A stretch of 63,820 nucleotides of DNA, from positions 1-63,820 of the forward strand of contig CACZCQ010000014.1 in the NCBI GenBank assembly GCA_902779765.1. The letters are read 5' to 3'. The notes below the pieces were generated by a model. The model was not told the origin of the DNA and made no database searches. It worked only from the letters and a program-made list of their open reading frames with translations. Every line of letters begins with the position of its first letter. Positions within the stretch are counted from its first letter, which is position 1. This document shows positions 1 through 8,479 of the stretch, in pieces. This stretch comes from an uncultured Bacteroidia bacterium. GTDB lineage: Bacteria > Bacteroidota > Bacteroidia > Bacteroidales > UBA932. The position numbers and the translations under genes are program-made.

Positions 1-445
1 GTCGCCTTCGACACCGTCGATGAGCACGAGGGCGCTGCCGCCGTTGATCGAGCCCGTACCACGCACGTTGAAGTCAGCAGTACGGCCAGGCTTACCGTCG
101 GCCAGCGTGATGTTGAGGTTAGGTACAGCACCGACCAGCATCTGCGTAAGGTTCGCTGACTGGCGGCCCTGGAGTTCCTCGCCGGCAACGGCTTCCACAG
201 CTCCGGTCATGTTGACCTTCTTCTGCGTACCGTAACCGACGACCACCGTCTCGTTGAGGGAAAGGGCATCGTCCTGGAGGACCACCACGATCGAGTTCTG
301 TCCCGAAGGTACGTTGACCTTCGTGGAGACATAACCGAGTGAGGATACATCGAGGACGACGGCTCCCGTAGGAACCGAGAGGGAGAAGGCTCCGTCAAAG
401 TCGGTACAATAGAATTGTCAAGATCAACTGTTTTCTGTAAAACAT
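1..445 (-). pseudogene. SusC/RagA-family TonB-dependent receptor, 5' end, frame-broken and cut by window edge
   Basis: Seen: a minus-strand frame open from 417 to the left edge encodes the end of a carboxypeptidase-regulatory-like domain (TDFDGAFSLSVP) and then the SusC signature region (LNETVVVGYGTQKK) and TonB plug (NVRGTGSINGGSALVLIDG). This is typical of outer-membrane receptors that import glycans or peptides with a SusD partner. In that frame a TGA lies at 420-418. The only plausible start, an ATG at 445, opens a signal-like peptide (MFYRKQLILTILLY) that is one frame off and ends at 395. Relative to the family, roughly 50 codons (rest of the signal peptide and first half of the regulatory domain) are missing at the junction near 405. 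Inference: a deletion, a recombination junction of a phase-variable receptor, or a contig-end misassembly. Family call sure; state of the gene unsure. Confidence 0.8.
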
Positions 446-462
446 AGATCCGATGATTTAGT

Positions 463-517
463 AATAGTTGGTTGTTACTAGTATTATAAAAAATAGTTGG
501 TTCAGACTATAGTATTA
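463..517. repeat. Imperfect direct repeat upstream of the susC start
   Basis: AATAGTTGGTT occurs at 463-473 and again at 492-502. Each copy is followed by a similar ACTA-GTATTA stretch, giving two units 29 bp apart in an AT-rich region. They lie just upstream of the ATG at 445 on the minus strand, where a regulator could bind. No function is demonstrated. The rest of 518-600 shows no gene. Confidence 0.4.
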
Positions 518-601
518 GTTCTGCACTCCTAATTTAAGCATTTTACACTTTTTACGCAAGGATTCTCCGTATTTTGCGCATATTGCGACCGCAACAGGAC
601 T

Positions 602-631
602 AAAAAAGGGCCGACCCGGCAGGATCGGCCC
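602..631 (-). terminator. Rho-independent terminator of the phosphatase fusion gene
   Basis: Read on the minus strand, a 7-bp stem (GGGCCGA with TCGGCCC, 608-614 and 625-631) is followed by six T. It lies 25 bp after the stop codon of the gene at 656-2806. Confidence 0.85.
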
Positions 632-655
632 TAAAATATTCAGGATCAATGAATA

Positions 656-2806
656 TTATTCATTCTGTCCACTGTCAACCACATGTATGTGTGTGACAAC
701 CCTTCTCTCCTTGTCGTGTTTGAAAGTCCTTGAACCGGAAGGATAGTTGACCACGTTGGTCTCCTTGCTCCCCTGCCCCTTGACGCACATCGTCGTGGAG
801 CCGCCGCCGTCCAGGTTCATTGCCTGGCGAGGATGGAAATGTTCCTCTATGAAGGATGTCAGTTCGAAGGCGTTCATACCCTCGGCAATGCCGGGCCTGC
901 GGCCGTCGACCACGATAAGGATCAGATGGTTATCCTCAGTAGTGGCTATTGCGGTACGGGGGTGACGGACTCCCTGGTGGCGGATCGGATCCTCATAGTT
1001 CAGCCGGCCGATCTGCTCGTCGGAAAGGCTGGTGGCAGCAAAGTACTTCCCTACAGGGATATAGCCGTCGATCAGCATCGGAGAGCATCCGAATACATTC
1101 GGATAACTTATGGTCGAGAAAGCTTCGCGACGCTCCTGAAGGGTCATATCCTTTCCGGTATATTCTATCTTAACCTCCCTGCCGTCGGTACTGATCGAGC
1201 AGTCGGTCTTCCACTGGGGAGGGGTGCCGATGACCGGAACCGCATCGCCTTCGATATTGTTGTAGACCTTTCCGTCGACCTTGATGAACGACGAAACCCT
1301 CTCATAGGTGGCGTTTATCGTGGCCACGGCACCGTACTTCCTGAAAGCATCGGATGTGGCCAATCTGTCTTCCTCTATATCGAACTTGAGCGTATAGCGG
1401 GGATTGTTCATATCCACATCCACGGCATAGACCAGCTGATGGACCCCGGATACGGGCTCCACTCCGCTCCAGCGCTTGTACACGAGGCCTTCCTGCACGT
1501 TCTCCACCTGCCATCCGCCTCTGTTGAAATCAGGCCTTCTGTCAAGAGACTCCATATAGTGTGCGCGAAGGTCTGACCAATGGTAGAAGGGCCACCTGTC
1601 AGTCTTGACGCCGTCGATGCGTACTTCATTCTCATTAAGAAGGACCTTGACGAGGATATCGTCCGAACCCCTTTTCCTGAAGAATACCATCTGGATATTG
1701 GCTCCCATAGGGCAGGTGTTCTCCAATACCCATGATTTCTCAGGATGCTCCGAATCGGCGACCGGGGTGCAGCTTCCCACGATATCCATCTCCACCGCCA
1801 GCGGGGCAAGCTGGGAGTCGTGGCCATACCTGAGAGTCGCCCTGTATCCTCCTCCGGCAAGGGCTTTGTCGGCGTGTTCCATCATATGCCTCAAAGTCGT
1901 GGATGCCTCGTTCCTGACAAGGTCGCCGTACTCCTCGGAAGGGCCTATGATGAAATACTCCTTCCAATTGTTCACCCTCCAGGCACCATAGAAATCATCG
2001 TATTTGAAATACTTGTAAAGGTCTATTCCCAACTCATCATTAAGGGCATTATCGATGGTGAGTTCCCAGAGCCACCGAACCAGGCGCTTGCGTTCGACCG
2101 GATCGAGATACTTGGCCTTCTCGGCCTCGTCATAGGTGAATATCCTGTCGAGCACGGCCTCGTTGGCGGTCTCGTCCAGGACCCTCTGGTCATAGTCCCT
2201 CCCATATTCACGGGATACGGCGGAAACAGGATATGAGTTGAATACCTCCGATTGTGTCTTAGTGCCGCAATGGCGGTCGTATCTGACCTTGGGGTTCCTG
2301 GCCGTAATGGCATCCAGGCTATATGCCATGCTCATTATGCATCTCTGGCTGGTGGATGCGTAAACATCTATCCTGCAGTCGTTCCCCATGAATATCTCAG
2401 GATAGCGGGATACCGTCCTTTCCATTATATGGTAGTGTTCGCGTCCTCCTCTCGGAAGAAGCATCCCCGAGTTGCCGACGGCATCGGCAGCTATTTTCCT
2501 GACATCTTCAAGCAAAGACTTGCCAGTTTCGGTAAGGAAGCCTCCCCTGCCGGCGGCCTCAAGGATTTCCAGAGGCTTGGTATAATTGTCATCGGAAAGG
2601 AGATATCGGCTGCCATGCCTTGAGAACGTACTGATATACACAGGTTTATAACCTGCCGGAGCCTTGGTGTAAGCGGTTTCCACATCCGGATAAGGTTTGT
2701 ATGACCATGCCAAAGACCGGGGATCCTGGGCAGATGCTTCGAACACCATCATCACCACGAGGGAAAGGAGAACCACGATTCTCAAATAGGGATTGCGATC
2801 ATTCAT
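656..2806 (-). CDS. Secreted histidine acid phosphatase fused to phosphodiester glycosidase (NAGPA/DUF2233-like)
   Basis: 716 aa. A signal peptide (about 1-26, ending EASA) indicates export. Residues about 40-430 are a histidine-clade phosphatase: RHGSRY at 63-68 supplies the nucleophilic histidine, and RYGHDSQ near 327-332 supplies the HD motif of the phytase/MINPP branch. Residues about 435-716 match the phosphodiester-glycosidase fold of NAGPA, the lysosomal 'uncovering enzyme', including the diagnostic MNLDGGGSTTM near 675. Each domain is usually a separate protein. Inference: the glycosidase unmasks a sugar phosphodiester and the phosphatase removes the exposed phosphate. It is transcribed alone, from a promoter at about 2850, and ends at its own terminator. 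The phosphatase substrate (phytate or sugar phosphate) cannot be read from sequence. Confidence 0.85.
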   Translation of the reverse strand: MNDRNPYLRIVVLLSLVVMMVFEASAQDPRSLAWSYKPYPDVETAYTKAPAGYKPVYISTFSRHGSRYLLSDDNYTKPLEILEAAGRGGFLTETGKSLLEDVRKIAADAVGNSGMLLPRGGREHYHIMERTVSRYPEIFMGNDCRIDVYASTSQRCIMSMAYSLDAITARNPKVRYDRHCGTKTQSEVFNSYPVSAVSREYGRDYDQRVLDETANEAVLDRIFTYDEAEKAKYLDPVERKRLVRWLWELTIDNALNDELGIDLYKYFKYDDFYGAWRVNNWKEYFIIGPSEEYGDLVRNEASTTLRHMMEHADKALAGGGYRATLRYGHDSQLAPLAVEMDIVGSCTPVADSEHPEKSWVLENTCPMGANIQMVFFRKRGSDDILVKVLLNENEVRIDGVKTDRWPFYHWSDLRAHYMESLDRRPDFNRGGWQVENVQEGLVYKRWSGVEPVSGVHQLVYAVDVDMNNPRYTLKFDIEEDRLATSDAFRKYGAVATINATYERVSSFIKVDGKVYNNIEGDAVPVIGTPPQWKTDCSISTDGREVKIEYTGKDMTLQERREAFSTISYPNVFGCSPMLIDGYIPVGKYFAATSLSDEQIGRLNYEDPIRHQGVRHPRTAIATTEDNHLILIVVDGRRPGIAEGMNAFELTSFIEEHFHPRQAMNLDGGGSTTMCVKGQGSKETNVVNYPSGSRTFKHDKERRVVTHIHVVDSGQNE

Positions 2807-2845
2807 AATCTGGCCGTTATTAGTTCATAATGCAGTTAATCGATA

Positions 2846-2853
2846 TAAATATA
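2846..2853 (-). promoter_or_regulatory. -7 element of the phosphatase fusion gene
   Basis: Minus-strand TATATTTA, a one-base variant of the Bacteroidota TAnnTTTG consensus. It lies 39 nt before the ATG at 2806 and is divergent from the promoter at 2887. Confidence 0.5.
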
Positions 2854-2886
2854 ACGGAAATCATCGAAAAAAAAGAAACATTTTTT

Positions 2887-2894
2887 TATGTTTG
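2887..2894 (+). promoter_or_regulatory. -7 element of the GT2 gene (leaderless arrangement)
   Basis: TATGTTTG matches TAnnTTTG and ends 5 nt before the ATG at 2900. Transcription should begin at or beside that ATG. The upstream in-frame ATG at 2888 lies inside the element and cannot be the start. Confidence 0.65.
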
Positions 2895-2899
2895 CATCT

Positions 2900-4006
2900 A
2901 TGAAAACCGCCGTAGTCATACTCAACTGGAACACTCGGGAATATCTGGAAAGATTCCTTCCCGGACTTATCGCATCGATGACCGGGGATTCTGAAGTCAT
3001 CGTTGCGGACAGCGCCTCCACGGACGGATCGATGGAGTTCCTGTCCGAGAAGTTCCCCGGCATCAAACAGGTCAGGCTTGAGGAGAACTACGGTTTTACA
3101 GGAGGATACAACCGTGCTTTCGAAGCTGTATGCAGCCTGCCGGAGGCCAGTGACCTGGAGTATTTCGTCCTCATCAATTCCGATATCGAAGTTCCTCAGG
3201 ACTGGCTCGGCCCCCTGGTGGACTGGATGGACACCCACCCGGAATGCGCTGCCTGCGCTCCCAAACTTCACTCCTGGCAGGACCGTGGCAGTTTCGAATA
3301 TGCCGGGGCGGCCGGAGGACTGGTCGACAGATTCGGTTATCCCTTCTGCCGGGGGCGGGTGCTGAAAAGGCTTGAACGGGACAACGGGCAGTACGACTCC
3401 CCTGCCAGGGTATTCTGGGCTACCGGTGCCTGTCTCGTTGTTCGGAAGGAAGAGTATTCAAGGATGGGAGGTCTGGACGACCGCTTCTTTGCACACATGG
3501 AAGAGATAGATCTCTGCTGGAGGCTCCAGCTGGAGGGAAAGGAGATAGATGTAGTTCCGCAATCGGTAGTGTATCATCTCGGAGGGGGGACGCTGTCCAA
3601 TGATTCACCCTGGAAGCTGAAACTCAACTACCGCAACAACCTCCTGATGCTCGACAACAACCTGGCAAAGACATACGCCCTTTCGCTGGCAGGTCGGTAT
3701 GATCCGTCCAAAGCTGCGAATAAGGCTTTCAGGAAGGCTTCCCGGAGGATTTTCCAGAGGAAATGCCTGGACCTTTGTTCCGCGGCCGTATACCTGCTTA
3801 CAGGTAAGAAGGAGTACTTCAAGTCGGTGTCCGACGCCCACAGGGAATTCCGCCGGATGGCATCGGGTACGGATATTGAAAGTATCAGGGAATTCGTTTT
3901 ATCCCACGAAGGCATTCCGGCCCCCAGGCTTTTCCCACGCTGGATAGTGCCCTTGGCGTTGATAAAAGGAAATGGTATATTTGCATATATAAGGAAAAAG
4001 ATATGA
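2900..4006 (+). CDS. GT2-family glycosyltransferase
   Basis: 368 aa, inverting GT-A glycosyltransferase of the rhamnosyltransferase-like branch. It opens directly with the nucleotide-binding strand (AVVILNWN), has the metal-binding aspartate region INSDIEVP near residue 93, and an acceptor-side HMEEIDLCWR motif near 195 (the usual E/D-D motif). The C-terminal 100 residues are basic and probably membrane-associated. Expected role: transfer of a sugar to a surface polysaccharide or lipid carrier at the inner membrane. I start it at 2900 rather than 2888 because the -7 box covers 2887-2894. Its stop overlaps the start of trkA (ATGA at 4003-4006), so the two are translationally coupled although functionally unrelated. 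Donor and acceptor are not predictable. Confidence 0.85.
   Translation: MKTAVVILNWNTREYLERFLPGLIASMTGDSEVIVADSASTDGSMEFLSEKFPGIKQVRLEENYGFTGGYNRAFEAVCSLPEASDLEYFVLINSDIEVPQDWLGPLVDWMDTHPECAACAPKLHSWQDRGSFEYAGAAGGLVDRFGYPFCRGRVLKRLERDNGQYDSPARVFWATGACLVVRKEEYSRMGGLDDRFFAHMEEIDLCWRLQLEGKEIDVVPQSVVYHLGGGTLSNDSPWKLKLNYRNNLLMLDNNLAKTYALSLAGRYDPSKAANKAFRKASRRIFQRKCLDLCSAAVYLLTGKKEYFKSVSDAHREFRRMASGTDIESIREFVLSHEGIPAPRLFPRWIVPLALIKGNGIFAYIRKKI
3976..3983 (+). promoter_or_regulatory. Internal -7 element for trkA
   Basis: TATATTTG, a full match to TAnnTTTG, lies in the last codons of the GT2 gene, 19 nt before the trkA ATG. trkA can therefore be transcribed independently. Confidence 0.6.
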
Positions 4007-5361
4007 AAATAGTCATCCAAGGTGCAGGGGAGATCGGCTCCCACCTGGCAAAGATGCTGAGCCGTGAAGCCAACGACATCACTGTCATCGATGACAGTCC
4101 TGAAAGGCTGGCCAGCATCACCTCCATCGCTGACGTGGTAGCCATCGAAGGACCTCCTTCCTCCCTCAGGGTAATGAGGGAGGCTGATGTGCAGGATTCC
4201 GACCTGTTCATTTCCGTCGTGCCCACAGTACCGCAGGATGTCAACATCGTCAGCGCCCTTCTGGCAAAGAACCTTGGAGCGAAGAAAGTAACTGCCAGGA
4301 TCGATGACAACGATTTCCTCACACCTGAGAACAAACTGCTGTTCAAGCAGATGGGAATAGAACTGATGTTCTATCCCGAGAAACTCGCCTCAGACGAGAT
4401 CTTCGACCTCCTCAAGCATTCCACTGCATCCGAGTCGATTGATTTCGCACGCGGGAAGCTGCAGGTAGAAGTATTCAAGCTGGAAGAGGATTCCCCTCTC
4501 CTGGACATGAGGATCGCCGAATTCGCCGCCGTCACCACCAAGGCGGGGCTTCAGTTCAGGGTCATCGCCATCTCACGTGGAGGTCAGACCATAATGCCGA
4601 AGTTCGACACAAAGTTGATGTACCACGACCTGGTGTACATTATCGCCACACGCGAGGGAATGCAGTTCCTCATGAGATTCCTGGGGAAGGACAACATCGA
4701 GATCGACAAGGTCATGATCTTCGGCGGATCGAAGATAGCCGAACTCGTAGCTTCCCAGCTCAGCAAGAAGATCAGCACCGTCAAGATCCTGGAAAAGGAC
4801 AAGGAAAGGGCCATGGCTCTTTCCGAGAAACTGGATGACAATGTCGTCGTGGTCCTTGGTGACGGCCGTAATTCCGAGCTGCTGGCGGACGAAGGGATCA
4901 AGGATTTCGATGCCTTCCTTGCCCTGACCGGAAAGGACGAGGCGAATGTCCTCGCCTGCGTGGTGGCGAAGAAATTCGGGATAGAGAGGACGATTGCGGA
5001 GGTGGAGAATATCGAATACATCCACCTTGCAGAAGAGATGGGCGTGGATTCTGTCATCAACAAGAAACTCATCACGGCGGGACGCCTGTTCAAATTCACC
5101 CTGAGCGGCAAGGCTAGGCTGGTGAAATATATGAGCGGTACCGACGCCGAAGTCCTTGAATATACAGTCGCACCGGACAGCGCCATCACCAAGGGAACCC
5201 TGAAGGAGCTCTCATTCCCCAAGGATTCTGTGATCGGAGGTCTCATCCGCGGCAGCGAGTCGATGATCGCCATAGGATCCACAAGGATCGAGGCCTACGA
5301 CAGGGTCGTGGTCTTCGCACTGCCGCATGCAGTAAAGGACGTCGATAAATTCTTTAAGTAG
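4003..5361 (+). CDS. trkA: Trk potassium uptake regulatory subunit TrkA
   Basis: 452 aa, cytosolic nucleotide-sensing ring of the Trk K+ channel. Two tandem RCK units are visible. The first Rossmann fold begins with GAGEIGSHLAKML (GxGxxG) and an acidic residue (VIDD) at the end of beta-2; the second begins near residue 230 (VMIFGGSKIAELV). Each is followed by a TrkA-C ligand domain, as in full-length TrkA. The membrane partner TrkH/TrkG is not in this window, although the two are often adjacent. The gene overlaps the GT2 stop by 4 nt and also has its own -7 box. The convergent metallophosphoesterase ends only 4 bp downstream. Confidence 0.95.
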   Translation: MKIVIQGAGEIGSHLAKMLSREANDITVIDDSPERLASITSIADVVAIEGPPSSLRVMREADVQDSDLFISVVPTVPQDVNIVSALLAKNLGAKKVTARIDDNDFLTPENKLLFKQMGIELMFYPEKLASDEIFDLLKHSTASESIDFARGKLQVEVFKLEEDSPLLDMRIAEFAAVTTKAGLQFRVIAISRGGQTIMPKFDTKLMYHDLVYIIATREGMQFLMRFLGKDNIEIDKVMIFGGSKIAELVASQLSKKISTVKILEKDKERAMALSEKLDDNVVVVLGDGRNSELLADEGIKDFDAFLALTGKDEANVLACVVAKKFGIERTIAEVENIEYIHLAEEMGVDSVINKKLITAGRLFKFTLSGKARLVKYMSGTDAEVLEYTVAPDSAITKGTLKELSFPKDSVIGGLIRGSESMIAIGSTRIEAYDRVVVFALPHAVKDVDKFFK

Positions 5362-5365
5362 TTAT

Positions 5366-6646
5366 TTATTCAAATACAACCACTTTGTTGAGATAGTCGT
5401 AGCATAGTACGTCTTTCTCGACAAGGAAGCGGTCGCGCTTGAGGCCGCCGAGACGGATGATCTTGAACAGGCCGTTGACGGTGTCGATACTGTAGAAATT
5501 GGCGCAGAACCTGGAATCAGCTTCCTCCGGCCTGTCCGACAGGTTGTTGCCCCTAAGGTTACCCGCCTGGTCCACGGCGACGCACAGCAGGTCAGGATAC
5601 TTCTCCGGATAGAACATAAGGTCCGAATGGCAATGGCCGCTGATCCAGGCAACGAACTTCCCGCCATCATCAACCCAGGACTGGACAATGTCTGCGAGAG
5701 GGTTTGTCTCCCCTTTCTCGTAACCATATTTCGCATCCTTGTCGGCGACTTTCGCCCTCAAGGAGAATCGTTTGTCCAAGGCCAGTGATTTAACGGAATA
5801 TGAATGGAAATTCACCAAAGCCCCCGTCCTGCTGTCCATCACTCGTCCTCCCTTGGGATTCTTGTTGAAACTGAACCTGTGGGTGGTTTCATCCCAAACC
5901 TCATCGTCTCCGCTGAAATCGTCTATCGGATAGTGGCAGAGTATGACCACGGAATAGCCGAAGACCTCATCGGCAGGGTCAAGGGTCTCGGCCAGCCTCG
6001 CCGCCAGCCAGCTTTCCTGCTCTGAACTGAAATAATGGAAAGAGTCGTTGAAATGCAGTGCGTCCAGCCCTATGATACGGATTTTTGCCGGTGCGAAATC
6101 CTTGTGCCAGAAACATGATTTGTAATATGGGCTGGATTTCCGGTCGAACCCGTCGGGCAGGACACAGCCCAGATCGGCGACATAGTCAGAGAAATAGGTA
6201 TCGAAGGCCCATTCCTTGCCCTTGAAGTCCCAGTCCGCGGAACCTTCAAGGAATCCTCTTGCATCCGACCTTATCGAACTGTCGTGATTGCCCAGCACGA
6301 AAAGACTTTTCCCGGCCAGTCCGGTGGACCGCCACCACCGTGAATCGTTCTGATAGGCTGACGTCGCGTCCGCATAGTAATGGACGACATCTCCGGAGTT
6401 CACCACCGCGTCGATATAGGGATCCAGTTCGGATATGGCCTCACGGAGTCTGGCCACGGCGAAATCGTCTCCATGGATGTCGGAATAATGCAGCAATCCC
6501 AGGGATGCGACCTTTGGCGAAGAAGCCACATACCTTGCCTGCCTGATCTTTTCAATGGTCCCGGAATCGATGGACTGGGCACCGGAGTTCACCCCGATAC
6601 CTGTCGCCAGAACCGCAGTAAGCAGGAAGTTGATAATCTTTTTCAT
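5366..6646 (-). CDS. Secreted calcineurin-like metallophosphoesterase
   Basis: 426 aa. The start is placed at 6646 (MKKIINFLL) because this gives a clean signal peptide cleaved after SGA; in-frame ATGs at 6658 and 6652 are alternatives, and anything further upstream runs into the ABC-F gene. All five metallophosphoesterase motifs are visible in order: SDIHGD near residue 50, GDVVH, GNHD near 120, a lone CHYP histidine, and GHCHSD near 335. Together they form the dinuclear metal site. Likely a periplasmic or surface phosphatase/phosphodiesterase of unknown substrate. It is the last gene of the DUF1232, ABC-F, phosphoesterase transcription unit. Confidence 0.88.
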   Translation of the reverse strand: MKKIINFLLTAVLATGIGVNSGAQSIDSGTIEKIRQARYVASSPKVASLGLLHYSDIHGDDFAVARLREAISELDPYIDAVVNSGDVVHYYADATSAYQNDSRWWRSTGLAGKSLFVLGNHDSSIRSDARGFLEGSADWDFKGKEWAFDTYFSDYVADLGCVLPDGFDRKSSPYYKSCFWHKDFAPAKIRIIGLDALHFNDSFHYFSSEQESWLAARLAETLDPADEVFGYSVVILCHYPIDDFSGDDEVWDETTHRFSFNKNPKGGRVMDSRTGALVNFHSYSVKSLALDKRFSLRAKVADKDAKYGYEKGETNPLADIVQSWVDDGGKFVAWISGHCHSDLMFYPEKYPDLLCVAVDQAGNLRGNNLSDRPEEADSRFCANFYSIDTVNGLFKIIRLGGLKRDRFLVEKDVLCYDYLNKVVVFE

Positions 6647-6671
6647 ATCCATAGGCATTGATCTTATACGA

Positions 6672-8477
6672 TTAAATAGACAGCTCGAGCCAGCGGGTTT
6701 CAGCCGCATCGAGGAGGTCTGAAACTTCGGAAAACCTGCAGGATACACGTTGAAGCTCTTCGTGATCCGTAAGGCCTCCGTTCATCCTGGTCTCCAGTTC
6801 GGCTTTCTCAACGGATAGGGATTCGATATCCTTCTCAAGCTGTTCCAGTTCCCGCTGCTCCTTATAAGTCAGTTTTCTCGGTCCTTTCAGGGCATTTCCG
6901 GCAGCAGAAGCAGGACCGGTGCTGGCGGGAACGGCAGGTGAACTTGTCGAACCACCTTTCGGCTGGCTTTTCGGCAGCCCCTTCGACTGGCCAAGGGAAG
7001 CGCGGTACTGGCTGTAGCTTCCCACGAAATCCTTGACGGTCCCGTCCCCGTTGAATATGAATATGTGCTCCACCAGGCGGTCCAGGAAATGGCGGTCGTG
7101 GGAGACTATGATCAAGGTCCCCTTGAACTCCCTCAGGTATTCTTCCAAGACATTCAGAGTCACGATATCCAGGTCGTTCGTAGGTTCGTCCATCACAAGC
7201 AGGTTCGGCTGGCGCATCAGGATGGTAAGCAGGTAAAGGCGCCGTTTTTCCCCTCCCGAAAGCTTTCTGATCCTGTTGTTGAGCATATCGTGGGGGAACA
7301 TGAACCTTCCGAGCAGATGGGTGTCGTTCACGGTCTCCAGAACGGTCTGGTCTTCATCGAAGGACATCCCGTCCTGACGGTAATAACCGATATTCAGGGA
7401 CTCTCCCCTTTCGACCGTTCCGGTAACCTCGAACGGGAAGCCGGGTCCTGTATTACCGGTCAGGACATTGATGAAAGTGGTCTTGCCGGTACCGTTGCCA
7501 CCTACGATGCCCACTCTCTCATACCGTTGGAAGTTGTAGGTAAAATCCTTGACAAGGGGCTTACCGTCCAGGCTCAGTCCCAGATGCTTGCAATCGATGA
7601 TCTTCGTACCGAGCCTTGAAGCAGCACCTATCTCCTCCAGGCTCAGCTTGTTGGTCCGGTACACTTGGGACGCCCTGTCCTGCAGCTCGTAGAAGGCGTT
7701 CTTGCGGGCCTTTGCCTTGCCCGTCCTGGCGCACGGGCTGGCGTGCATCCATTCCAGTTCGCGGCGGAGCAGGTTACGTACCTTGTCGGTCTCCGCATTG
7801 TAATTCTCTATCCTTTCCTGCCTCTTCTCCAGGTAATTCTCATAATCTCCCTTGTAGACATATACGTTGCCGTGGTCCAGTTCCATCACGATGTTTGCCA
7901 CGCTGTCAAGGAAATACCTGTCGTGCGTTACCATAAGAAGGGTACATCTGGCGTGGGAAAGATAGTTCTCGAGGAACTCTATGGCATCTATGTCAAGATG
8001 GTTGGTGGGCTCGTCCATTATGTAGAAGTCCGCCTCGCTTGCGAGCATCACTATGAGCGCCACCCGCTTGACTTCACCACCTGAAAGCTCCTTCATCAAA
8101 CGTGAAGGATTCCCGATCCCGAAAGATCCCGATAACTGGCGGATCCTGGTTTCGTAAGCAGCAAGATGCTCCAGATCAAGATGTTCCGTCCATACGGCGC
8201 TGTCCTTTACGATCTGGTCCCATACCGTCAGGTCGGGATCATATTCATACTCCTGCTCCAGGAAAGCGATCCGTATGTCTTTGAGGAAGAGGATACGTCC
8301 TCCGGAATCGGAGCTGTCCTTGCCGGCCAGGATCCTCAGGAGACTGGTCTTTCCGGTGCCGTTAGGTGCGATAAGGGCGATCTTGTCCCCCTCGTTGATG
8401 TTGAATCCTATATGCTCGAAGAGGATCTTCGGGCCGTAGGACTTGGAGATGTTCTCTATTTGGAGATAACTCGGCAT
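6672..8477 (-). CDS. ABC-F ATPase, Uup-like
   Basis: 601 aa, two ABC ATPase cassettes in one chain and no membrane domain, as in translation-associated ABC-F proteins. Cassette 1 has Walker A APNGTGKTS, signature LSGGEVKR and DEPTNHLD; cassette 2 has Walker A GGNGTGKTT, signature LSGGEKRR and DEPTNDLD. The inter-cassette linker contains the ARTGKAKARKNAF region typical of Uup, and the C-terminal about 70 residues form the Uup-type coiled coil. Expected to act on the ribosome or on branched DNA. The Pro/Ser/Gly-rich stretch before the coiled coil (about residues 490-530) carries diverged copies of the TTCGAC repeat described under findings. It starts 2 bp after the DUF1232 gene. Confidence 0.93.
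   Translation of the reverse strand: MPSYLQIENISKSYGPKILFEHIGFNINEGDKIALIAPNGTGKTSLLRILAGKDSSDSGGRILFLKDIRIAFLEQEYEYDPDLTVWDQIVKDSAVWTEHLDLEHLAAYETRIRQLSGSFGIGNPSRLMKELSGGEVKRVALIVMLASEADFYIMDEPTNHLDIDAIEFLENYLSHARCTLLMVTHDRYFLDSVANIVMELDHGNVYVYKGDYENYLEKRQERIENYNAETDKVRNLLRRELEWMHASPCARTGKAKARKNAFYELQDRASQVYRTNKLSLEEIGAASRLGTKIIDCKHLGLSLDGKPLVKDFTYNFQRYERVGIVGGNGTGKTTFINVLTGNTGPGFPFEVTGTVERGESLNIGYYRQDGMSFDEDQTVLETVNDTHLLGRFMFPHDMLNNRIRKLSGGEKRRLYLLTILMRQPNLLVMDEPTNDLDIVTLNVLEEYLREFKGTLIIVSHDRHFLDRLVEHIFIFNGDGTVKDFVGSYSQYRASLGQSKGLPKSQPKGGSTSSPAVPASTGPASAAGNALKGPRKLTYKEQRELEQLEKDIESLSVEKAELETRMNGGLTDHEELQRVSCRFSEVSDLLDAAETRWLELSI
6938..7002. repeat. Diverged TTCGAC/GTCGAA repeat arms inside the ABC-F gene
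   Basis: GGTGAACTTGTCGAACCACC begins at about 6938, and CCCTTCGACTGGCCAAGGGA lies at about 6979-6998. They resemble the two arms of the repeat at 29684-29731 but in swapped order. Both stay in frame in the low-complexity linker. Confidence 0.5.
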
Positions 8478-8479
8478 GG

